64,000 nucleotides of DNA from the NCBI GenBank assembly GCA_910588405.1, contig CAJUPT010000005.1:42513-106512 (forward strand). The letters run 5' to 3'. Position numbers and translations under genes: made by a program. The notes below the pieces were generated by a model that did no database searches, was not told the DNA's origin, and saw nothing but the letters and a program-made list of their open reading frames with translations. The DNA is from an uncultured Lachnospiraceae bacterium (lineage in GTDB: Bacteria > Bacillota > Clostridia > Lachnospirales > Lachnospiraceae). Below are positions 52,020 to 58,661 of the stretch, piece after piece. How positions within the stretch are numbered: the stretch's first letter is position 1; each line of letters starts with the position of its first letter.

Positions 52020-53195
52020 ATGAACAATGAAGACTTGCGTCTGTATCGGGCAAAATTGTTTCGTGACGCCTCATCCTTAGAGCGTAAACCGGATCGAATT
52101 CCCCATATGTCATTTTTTGTGACATGGAAGATTCTTGACGCCGGTTACAGGCTGAGCGAGGCCATGAACGACTATGAGATTATGGAAAAGGTGGTGCGCC
52201 GCCATCAGGAAGAATACGGTTTTGACTGTATTCTGGAATATGGCGCCCGCAACGCAATCCGTATTCCCATGGCTCTTGGCAACTGTACCTATACCGTAAA
52301 CGACGAGGCAGGAACCGTCAATTATCTGGACAAGGCAATCTGTGAGCACGATGAGCTTAAAGAGCTGGCTGCCGACGTAAAGAAATTTTTCTGGGAAAAG
52401 GGGATGGCCCGTAAATATGACAGATGGGCGGATGGCACCGTAACGCCGGAGGATATGCAGCGGGTTATCGACGAGCAGAATCTGTTCCTTCAATATATGG
52501 GCAGAATCAATCAGGTGATGGCCGGGGAATACGGCCTTCCCCCTTACGCGGCGCCTAAAGGCTACGGCTATATCGGTTTGGATTTTATGTTTAACACGGT
52601 CCGGGGCATCCGCGGCCTGTCCGTGGATTTAAGGAAAGATAAGGGGGCGCTGAGGGAAGCCTGCGAAGCGTTGAATGAGCTGTACTATAAGCCCGGTATC
52701 GAGGCGCTGAAAGCCGCGCCTGTGGGTCCGGCCATGCATGCCTGCTTTGACTATGATTTGACGCTTTTGTGCCACACGATCTTAAACAATAAGCAGTTTG
52801 CGGAATGGCTGTGGCCTTTTATGAAAGAAACCTTTGACGTGCTTGCAAAGAAAAAGATGACGGTCCGCCTGTTTATGGAGGGAAGCAGCAAACGCTACTG
52901 GGAATATTTTAAGGATCTGCCGAAGGGATTGATTGTCATGCATCCGGAGCAGGACGACGTGTTTGAAATCCGTAAGGAGCTGCCTAATGTGGCGATTCTC
53001 GGCGGTATGCCGGTATCTCTGCTTGGCACGGGTACAAAGCAGCAGTGTGTGGAACGTGTGAAGCGTCTGTTCGATGAGCTGGGCAAAGACGGCGGTTTTA
53101 TGCTGACCCAAGATAAAATGGTCTCCTTCAGAAACGACGCGAATCCGGAGAATGTGAAAGCCGTCTGCGATTTTGTCCGTGAGTACAACGGCTGA
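52020..53195 (+). CDS. URO-D-fold methyltransferase I, class without Cys zinc ligands
   Basis: A 391-aa URO-D-superfamily protein, same length as the one at 15218 and in the same kind of operon. The positions that carry His/Cys in the 37851 and 43449 proteins read VRLFMEGSS and FMLTQDKMVSF, so there is no obvious zinc thiolate site. It probably demethylates a substrate and methylates the corrinoid protein at 51311 by another type of activation. AAAGGAAATATA precedes the ATG. Followed 20 bases on by a 52-aa protein gene. Substrate unknown. Confidence 0.75.
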   Translation: MNNEDLRLYRAKLFRDASSLERKPDRIPHMSFFVTWKILDAGYRLSEAMNDYEIMEKVVRRHQEEYGFDCILEYGARNAIRIPMALGNCTYTVNDEAGTVNYLDKAICEHDELKELAADVKKFFWEKGMARKYDRWADGTVTPEDMQRVIDEQNLFLQYMGRINQVMAGEYGLPPYAAPKGYGYIGLDFMFNTVRGIRGLSVDLRKDKGALREACEALNELYYKPGIEALKAAPVGPAMHACFDYDLTLLCHTILNNKQFAEWLWPFMKETFDVLAKKKMTVRLFMEGSSKRYWEYFKDLPKGLIVMHPEQDDVFEIRKELPNVAILGGMPVSLLGTGTKQQCVERVKRLFDELGKDGGFMLTQDKMVSFRNDANPENVKAVCDFVREYNG

Positions 53196-53215
53196 TTTTT
53201 AGGGAGGTGTTTTTG

Positions 53216-53374
53216 ATGGACGAGGAAAAAAGAGTGGATATCACAAAATATCCGGAGGGGTTGGAGTATCTGGCCAAACATTTGACGCTGCCTCTTCCGC
53301 CGGCAGCGGCCGAAGATATGGAAGCACGTAAAAACTATATTTTCAATTTGATTGGCACGCTGGTGCGTCAGTAA
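53216..53374 (+). CDS. Small 52-aa protein downstream of URO-D methyltransferase
   Basis: MDEEKRVDITKYPEG begins at 53216 with AGGGAGGTG 10 bases upstream, a very strong site for so short a gene. The end (EARKNYIFNLIGTLVRQ) resembles that of the 49-aa protein at 13860. No Cys, no signal peptide, no membrane segment. Being last before the transporters and just after the URO-D gene in both operons suggests a small subunit or partner of this methyltransferase class. Function unknown. Confidence 0.7.
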   Translation: MDEEKRVDITKYPEGLEYLAKHLTLPLPPAAAEDMEARKNYIFNLIGTLVRQ

Positions 53375-53400
53375 GAACGGAGTGAAGGAAAATAACAAAA

Positions 53401-53549
53401 AACAGCAACGGACCGTATAAGCCCCAGGAGGGGAGTTGCGGAACTATAAAACAGCAACGGACCGTACAAGCCCCGGGAGGATTTACAGACACATTAGTGG
53501 CTGGAAATTCTCCCAGTACAGGGGGGCTTGGGAGGGGAGTTGCGGAACT
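53401..53549. repeat. 105-bp type repeat: one short and one full copy
   Basis: A short copy with only the two ends (53401-53445; AACAGCAACGGACCGTATAA then GGGGAGTTGCGGAAC) is followed by a full copy (53450-53549) whose arms CAAGCCCC/GGGGCTTG, GGGAGGATTT/AATTCTCCC and GCAAC/GTTGC fold back on each other. It lies directly before the ribosome site of the transporter at 53568. Confidence 0.9.
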
Positions 53550-53567
53550 GCATTAGGGAGGTAAAGT

Positions 53568-54932
53568 ATGGAAAACAAAGTCCAAACACAAACAACAGCA
53601 TTAAAACAGAGCCAGATTCTGCTCTACGGTTTCTTTGGTATGTTCCTGAATACATTTTATTTGATGTTTCTGGCATACAACCGGTTATTCTACCTGACGA
53701 ACGTGCTGCAGCTGAGCACCGGCGTTTCTGCGTTGGTAAATTCTCTGGCCGTATGGGGCAATGTGGTGACGATGATTCTGGCCGGCGGCATCGTGGACAG
53801 GATCAATTTCAAAAAATGGGGTAAATTCTGCGGCTGGGCAGTGATTGGCGGCACCGCTATGTCCGTTTCCTTACCGCTTCTGTTCAGCGACCTTGGCTTA
53901 AGCCAGGCGGCGGCAGGCGCGCTGTTTGTGGCCCTGTTCGTGGTACAGTCCATTGCCTATAACTGTCTGTGGGTGGCGGAGCGTTCTCTGGTCGGCCCCT
54001 TAAGCCATTCTGCTTCAGACGCCAACGGTTTGGCTATGGCGGCACAGCAGGGCAGCACGCTGGGCGGTCTGATTTACGGTGTCGTAAACGCGCCGATTAT
54101 GGCCTTTTTGGGGGGCAGCTATACGATGACCGCGCTGATTTACGGTCTGTTTATCCTTGGCGGCACCATCGGTATGTTTTTCCTGACCAGAAAGTACGAT
54201 CTTCCCAAAGCGGTGGTTGAGAAAAAGACGGATGCGCCCAAACAGCCAAAAGGCAGCTTCTTAAAAGCGCTGACCGGTCCTACCGTGCCCTTTTTCTTTG
54301 CCATGATTCTGAATAATTGTCATCTGGGCTTTTTCATGACTCTGCTGGCATACTTCACCCAGTATGTATTAAATGATCCGGTGATCTTAAGTGTCTCCGT
54401 AACAGCAGGCTCCGTGGCCGGTTTGGTCGGCGCCTGGTTAAGCAATATAATCTGTAACAGGATGGGGAAGAAAAAAGCCTTTATCTACTTTTCCATTCTC
54501 ACCGGCCTGCTGTATATGCTGATCGCATTTATCGGAAAGACTTCCATACCGTTCCTGATTATCCGTGTCGCAATCGGCTGTTTCAGCGTTGTGGGAGGTA
54601 TGCTGATTCCCGTATTCGCGAATGATATCGCGGATTATAAGGAGATGAAAGGGGAAACCGATGCCCGTGCGGTGATCCAGTCGATCGCCGGCACTACCAT
54701 CCGTTTCGGTTCCGCTCTGTCGGCAACAATTGCTTCTTTCTCTCTGGCGGCGGTAGGCTTCAGCGCCACCGCAGAGATTACGCCGGCTATTATCGGCAGC
54801 ATTACTTATCTGATGGCATTCGCGCCGGCCGCGGTGTGTATTTTGTCCGCACTCTGTTTCATTTTCTATAAGGTTGATGAGAAAGAGCTGGATACATACC
54901 GGGCTGAAAAGGCTGCGAAGCTGCAGGGATAA
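53568..54932 (+). CDS. GPH-type (MFS) cation symporter
   Basis: A 454-aa protein with 12 hydrophobic segments of the glycoside-pentoside-hexuronide symporter branch: LAGGIVDRINFKKWGKFCGW is the loop 2-3 region with the conserved Asp-Arg and VFANDIADYKEMKGETDARAV the typical late DxxDYxE...R segment. AGGGAGGTA lies before the ATG. It follows the demethylation genes and a second GPH carrier comes next. GPH carriers take up glycosides and related compounds, which hints at the substrate class but does not prove it. Confidence 0.85.
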   Translation: MENKVQTQTTALKQSQILLYGFFGMFLNTFYLMFLAYNRLFYLTNVLQLSTGVSALVNSLAVWGNVVTMILAGGIVDRINFKKWGKFCGWAVIGGTAMSVSLPLLFSDLGLSQAAAGALFVALFVVQSIAYNCLWVAERSLVGPLSHSASDANGLAMAAQQGSTLGGLIYGVVNAPIMAFLGGSYTMTALIYGLFILGGTIGMFFLTRKYDLPKAVVEKKTDAPKQPKGSFLKALTGPTVPFFFAMILNNCHLGFFMTLLAYFTQYVLNDPVILSVSVTAGSVAGLVGAWLSNIICNRMGKKKAFIYFSILTGLLYMLIAFIGKTSIPFLIIRVAIGCFSVVGGMLIPVFANDIADYKEMKGETDARAVIQSIAGTTIRFGSALSATIASFSLAAVGFSATAEITPAIIGSITYLMAFAPAAVCILSALCFIFYKVDEKELDTYRAEKAAKLQG

Positions 54933-54952
54933 TGTAGGAAATGTATTGGCAT

Positions 54953-55107
54953 GTATTCTTGGAGTCTCCCGGTGCCGATTTTGTGAGATGATTTTTGCCG
55001 GATGTGCACAAATTGATAAGGCGTACGTGGAGGGCATGTTGAATAAATTTGTGTGCAGCTGGCGGAAAATCAGCCGCATAAGCAGATGTTGAGAGTTCCA
55101 AGAGTAT
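54953..55107. repeat. Possible larger GTATTCT-bounded element, copy D
   Basis: GTATTCTTGGA (54953-54963) and TCCAAGAGTAT (55097-55107) are inverted repeats with two mismatches bounding 155 bases without a gene, upstream of the second GPH carrier. The ends resemble those of the elements at 15248, 25809 and 31459. Confidence 0.4.
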
Positions 55108-55135
55108 ATAATAAAGGAAAAGGAGGGCGGGTCTT

Positions 55136-56503
55136 ATAAAAGCGAATAAATCCGCTTACAAACCTACCCACGGCGTTCTTTTTCTATATGGGTATGCGTT
55201 GGGGGAGTTTGGGTTTACGTTCTTTTTGTTTTTTGTGGCTTATTATTTAATGATTTTTATGACCGACGTGCTGAAATTGCCTGTCGGGCTGGCGGCCGTC
55301 ATTTACACCGGCGTGCAGTGGCTTGAGGCGGTTACGATGATTGGTTCCGGCATTTATATAGACCGTGTCACTACAGAAAATGGCCGGTTTCGTCCCCGTA
55401 TGGTCAGCGGCGCTCTGATTCTTACTGTGGGCACCGTGATATTTTATACGGTATTCGATATTCCTCTGTGGGCAAAGACGGTTGTGTTTGTGACGGGGTA
55501 TCTGGCGGCATACTGGGGATTTAATCTGATGTGGACCGCATATCGTTCTCTGCTGGGTGTGCTGAGCCGGAATCCCCAGGACACAATTTCCCTGAACAGC
55601 GCGTCGGCACAGATGGGTTCTCTGGCCGGTCTGGTCTACAGTTTTATCAGCGTACGTCTTTTAAACGGGTTTTCCGGTCAGACTGCGGGGTATACGGTCT
55701 CGGCGTTTGTATACGGCAGTGTGATTCTGCTTTGCATGGTGATTGTCAGCCGGATTACCAAGCCCTATGACAACGGGCAGACGTGTGGGGTAGAAGATGG
55801 GCGGAAAAGAGAAGGGAACCTGAAAGATATGCTGAAGGTTTTCACCCGGCCCATGTGTATTTATTTTGTGGTGATCACGTTAAGAGAGGCGGCCTCAACG
55901 GTTCTGCCCTCTCTTTTGGTGTATTATTTTACTTATGTGATGGGGGACGCCAATCTGATGTCCGTTTATCTGTCCGTTATCACCTTTTCCGGCCTGATCG
56001 CCCACTTTTTTGCCAGAAAGCTGGCGAACAGGTACGGAAAGAAACAGATGTTTATCGTCGGCTCTCTTCTGGCCTGCGTATGTATTTTCTGTATGCGGTT
56101 TGCTGTGAATATGCCGGCGGCTTTTATGGTTCTGGCGGCCGTAAAGTCCTGTGTCGAAATTTTTTCCGGCGCCTTCATGCCCTCTTTTATGATGGAAATC
56201 GCGGATTATAATGAATATACCGTCGGTGTCCATGCCAGGGGATTCACCTCATCTATCGGAGGGACGGCGCTGCGCTGTGCCCAGATTGCAGGGGGTGCGG
56301 TTGCTTCCTTCGGACTGGTGGCGATTGGCTATAAAAGCGGGATGGAAGTGACCGCCGAGGTCGCCGCAGGTATTTCTAATCTGATGATTTACGGATGTAT
56401 CCTACTGATTCTGGTCAGCGTGGTCGCCATGCTTTTTTATCAAGTTGATCCTGATGTGATGGCTCAGGTCTACAAACAGCGGACAAGCATGTTGGACGAA
56501 TAG
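55136..56503 (+). CDS. GPH-type (MFS) symporter with apparent ATA start
   Basis: From ATA 55136 the frame encodes 455 aa, the same length as its neighbour. AGGAGG at 55121-55126 is nine bases before ATA. The first 21 residues (KANKSAYKPTHGVLFLYGYA then LGEFGF) contain the usual GPH opening, so the gene begins upstream of the first in-frame NTG (TTG 55199), yet no ATG, GTG or TTG exists between the stop at 55112 and 55199. YIDRVTTENGRFRPRM and MEIADYNEYTVGVHARGF are GPH signatures. Either an ATA start or a start lost by mutation. Last plus-strand gene before the convergent GntR gene. Confidence 0.8.
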   Translation: MKANKSAYKPTHGVLFLYGYALGEFGFTFFLFFVAYYLMIFMTDVLKLPVGLAAVIYTGVQWLEAVTMIGSGIYIDRVTTENGRFRPRMVSGALILTVGTVIFYTVFDIPLWAKTVVFVTGYLAAYWGFNLMWTAYRSLLGVLSRNPQDTISLNSASAQMGSLAGLVYSFISVRLLNGFSGQTAGYTVSAFVYGSVILLCMVIVSRITKPYDNGQTCGVEDGRKREGNLKDMLKVFTRPMCIYFVVITLREAASTVLPSLLVYYFTYVMGDANLMSVYLSVITFSGLIAHFFARKLANRYGKKQMFIVGSLLACVCIFCMRFAVNMPAAFMVLAAVKSCVEIFSGAFMPSFMMEIADYNEYTVGVHARGFTSSIGGTALRCAQIAGGAVASFGLVAIGYKSGMEVTAEVAAGISNLMIYGCILLILVSVVAMLFYQVDPDVMAQVYKQRTSMLDE

Positions 56504-56508
56504 TGTTT

Positions 56509-57240
56509 CTATCTGAAATTTTTATAGCTCTTAAAGTCAGAGATTCCGGTTAGACGACCGAAATCCTGACGCAGATAGCGCTGTCCGAAACTTAAGCGCT
56601 GTCCGTCTCGTTTGATGTAGGTTCTCTGAATCAGCAGAAGCGGGTCGCCTTCCCGGCATTCCAGGATTTCGGAGATCTGCTGATCCGCGATGGCCGCGGA
56701 GATGTCGATCTCCGTATAATAGTCATAAGGGGCCACCTTAAGGGCCACCGGTCCCGGGAATACGGCGTACTGCATCTCTGTTTCAACGGAAGGATAAGCC
56801 CGGTTGAAGGGAACGAATTTAATGTCCCATGCGATGGGAGAGCCGCTGTCGGAATAAATCACCTGGGACATTTCGATGACCTTGTGGCCGGGTTCAATCT
56901 GCAAAGCCATACAAAGCCTCTCGTCCGGTATAATCGCGTGTACGTCCCGGAATTTCGAGGTTGTACCCTCAGAATCCTCGGGAAATTCCAGCAGATATTC
57001 ACTGTGCTTTGGGCTGCTGACAAAATATCCCACCTTGGGGCGGGAATAAATCAGATTCTCATTTTCCAGCTGCGCCAGACCTTTGCGAATCGTATCTCGG
57101 CTTACCTTATACTGTTCGCAAAGGAGGTTTTCAGAAGGCAGAATATCACCTGGGATAATGCTGCCGCTGAAAATCTGTTCCCGCAGAATGGCGGCGATTT
57201 TCAGATAAGCGGGGAGGGAGGCTTTGGTTTTTTGCTTCAT
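56509..57240 (-). CDS. GntR-family regulator, HutC type with UTRA domain
   Basis: A 243-aa regulator: winged helix at about 8-75 (LPAYLKIAAILREQIFSGSI, LPSENLLCEQYKVSRDTIRK) and a UTRA ligand-binding domain from about 95 (VIEMSQVIYSDSGSPIAWDI). Such proteins repress until a ligand binds. Its start overlaps the stop of the corrinoid protein gene by four bases (ATGA). Palindromes of the TTGTACGTACAA type at three nearby promoters are the likely operators: spacing and GT..AC symmetry suit this family. Ligand unknown, possibly the substrate of the operon. Confidence 0.9.
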   Translation of the reverse strand: MKQKTKASLPAYLKIAAILREQIFSGSIIPGDILPSENLLCEQYKVSRDTIRKGLAQLENENLIYSRPKVGYFVSSPKHSEYLLEFPEDSEGTTSKFRDVHAIIPDERLCMALQIEPGHKVIEMSQVIYSDSGSPIAWDIKFVPFNRAYPSVETEMQYAVFPGPVALKVAPYDYYTEIDISAAIADQQISEILECREGDPLLLIQRTYIKRDGQRLSFGQRYLRQDFGRLTGISDFKSYKNFR

Positions 57241-57938
57241 TGGTCTACCTCTTCCATTTTTGGGGCGGTGTTATGTGTGTCTTTATGCGCGGTCGGACCA
57301 GCCTTTTTGCCGGTTACGGTATCTATGCAGAAATGAAGGGTTTCAATCGGATCTTGTGTGGCGGCGTCCGCGCCTGTGTAAGGTAAAGTATTGCTTGAGA
57401 CAACGCCGCCTCCAACCATAACGGCCACGCTGTCTCTCAGCCCCTTTTCCGCCAAAATGCGGATGGTTTCCTTCATATGGGGTTCCGTAAAGTTCATCAT
57501 GCCGCAGATTAACAGAACGTCAGGCCGATAGGTTTCTACGGCATGTATAAATCTGCCTGATTTAACGTCCACGCCTAGGTCAATCACTTCAAACCCCTCG
57601 GCTCTCAGCTGACTGACGATAATGTCCTTTCCGATATCATGAATATCGTCCTCCGCCACGCCGATCACCACGCGGCCGAAGGGCAGAACGCTTCTGCTGC
57701 CGCTGTTGCTGGGCGGGCAGAGATCCATAACGGAGCGGTAAAGCATGCCAGATACAATCAGATCTCCCAGAAAAAGATCCCCTTCAGCAAAAGCGGCGCC
57801 GATTTTTTTGACGCCTTCATTCAGCAGAGAGGCAATCTCCTGATTGCTGTAGCCCTTGACCAGCAGCTCTTTCGCGATCCGAATACAGCGTTCCTCATCC
57901 AGCGCGACGACTGCTTCAATCATTTCATCCTGTAACAT
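57237..57938 (-). CDS. Divergent corrinoid protein in operon with GntR regulator
   Basis: A 233-aa cobalamin-binding protein: helical cap (EMIEAVVALDEERCIRIAKE, LFLGDLIVSGMLYRSVMDL) and B12 domain with DIHDIG at 98-103, His100 as cobalt ligand, and GFEVIDLGVDVKSGRFI. The second loop is altered (LLICGMMNFTEPHM where LLSGVLTLAIDSM is found in the others). ATG 57938 has GAGGAG upstream. Its only operon partner is a transcription regulator, so besides methyl transfer a sensing or regulatory part is possible. Driven by a perfect-consensus promoter at 58028-58056. Confidence 0.85.
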   Translation of the reverse strand: MLQDEMIEAVVALDEERCIRIAKELLVKGYSNQEIASLLNEGVKKIGAAFAEGDLFLGDLIVSGMLYRSVMDLCPPSNSGSRSVLPFGRVVIGVAEDDIHDIGKDIIVSQLRAEGFEVIDLGVDVKSGRFIHAVETYRPDVLLICGMMNFTEPHMKETIRILAEKGLRDSVAVMVGGGVVSSNTLPYTGADAATQDPIETLHFCIDTVTGKKAGPTAHKDTHNTAPKMEEVDQ

Positions 57939-58027
57939 GGTACTCTCCTCATCGACATTGTTTTTATATTTCGGATTTGAAAATCGTTTTATGGGGAAGC
58001 TTGAAAAAATATCCCGATCATACATAA

Positions 58028-58056
58028 ATTATATTAAAACAGGAAAGATCTGTCAA
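58028..58056 (-). promoter_or_regulatory. Perfect consensus promoter of the corrinoid/GntR operon
   Basis: On the minus strand TTGACA (58056-58051), 17-base spacer, TATAAT (58033-58028). No TTGTACGTACAA palindrome lies directly on it; site 2 is about 80 bases upstream. Confidence 0.88.
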
Positions 58057-58091
58057 GCAAAGAGAGAGGTAAAAGATAATAAAGATATCTG

Positions 58092-58147
58092 TTGACATTC
58101 AAGCAATATATAGTATACAATATATACTGAATAATTTGTACATACAA
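58092..58147 (+). promoter_or_regulatory. Promoter with TTGTACATACAA operator (site 2)
   Basis: TTGACA (58092-58097), 16-base spacer, TATACA (58114-58119), then TTGTACATACAA at 58136-58147, one base off the perfect palindrome. Leads to the small redox protein gene at 58185. Confidence 0.75.
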
Positions 58148-58184
58148 AAGAAACGGATGATATACCAGGAGAGGGGGATTGTGA

Positions 58185-58370
58185 ATGGGAAAATTAATCT
58201 GCGGAAAGTGCGGGATACCTCTGACGGAGCAGAAAACCATTTTTCAGTATATGGGCTATGAAGTTTATGAAAATCTTCCCCGATGTCCGGTGTGCGGGCA
58301 GGTTTATCTGGATGAAAAGCTGGTGCGGGGCCGGATGGCGGAGGTGGAAACCGAGGTAGAGGACAAATGA
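58185..58370 (+). CDS. Small zinc-ribbon-like redox protein (DVU_1557-like)
   Basis: A 61-aa protein with two Cys pairs, ICGKCG (6-11) and RCPVCGQVY (34-42), as in a zinc ribbon or rubredoxin-like site. The end LVRGRMAEVETEVEDK resembles the DVU_1557 family of small redox proteins found next to molybdenum aldehyde oxidoreductases in Desulfovibrio and gut Clostridia. The molybdenum hydroxylase gene lies about 300 bases downstream, which fits. GAGAGGGGG precedes the ATG. Family assignment is from memory of the pattern. Confidence 0.7.
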   Translation: MGKLICGKCGIPLTEQKTIFQYMGYEVYENLPRCPVCGQVYLDEKLVRGRMAEVETEVEDK

Positions 58371-58398
58371 AAAAGCGAGTGTGAAAATAGTGGTATCA

Positions 58399-58425
58399 GA
58401 GCGTTTGTATAAACGCTCTTTTTTT
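58399..58425 (+). terminator. Terminator after the small redox protein gene
   Basis: GAGCGTTT-GTAT-AAACGCTC followed by seven T residues. Confidence 0.9.
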
Positions 58426-58560
58426 ATATCATAGGAAAGTTCGACGAACTTCCCTATGATATAAAAAGCCCTCCGGGCAGGATCGCACTGCGGCGGAAAG
58501 GTAAAATGTCGCCAGGACGACCCGCCGCAGGCGGAGAATCTGCCAAAGGCAGATTCTTAT
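58425..58560. repeat. Palindromic intergenic element
   Basis: TATATCATAGGAAAGTTCG (58425-58443) pairs with the 19 bases at 58445-58463 with one mismatch, giving a long cruciform-type palindrome. It is followed by GACCCGCCGCAGGCGG and AGAATCTGCC-AAA-GGCAGATTCT, a second perfect hairpin. No gene. It looks like a mobile or repeated intergenic element, but no second copy lies in this window. Confidence 0.6.
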
Positions 58561-58574
58561 TCATGAAAAACGTT

Positions 58575-58632
58575 TTATACGTACAAAAAGTATTGACATA
58601 TAACATAAAAAATAGTATTCTTATACGTACAA
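58575..58632 (+). promoter_or_regulatory. Promoter flanked by two TTATACGTACAA operators (sites 3 and 4)
   Basis: TTATACGTACAA at 58575-58586 and again at 58621-58632. Between them TTGACA (58593-58598), 17-base spacer, TATTCT (58616-58621). One operator lies just upstream of -35 and one over the start site, 46 bases apart, which would suit tight repression of the molybdenum hydroxylase gene. Confidence 0.82.
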
Positions 58633-58661
58633 GATGGAAGGCGTGAAGAAGGAGGTTTTAT

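Noticed and set aside
58575..58632. PucR-type or LexA-type operator for TTATACGTACAA
   Set aside because: All four sites cluster around the GntR gene and not near any of the three PucR genes; no LexA gene or LexA-regulated gene is present.
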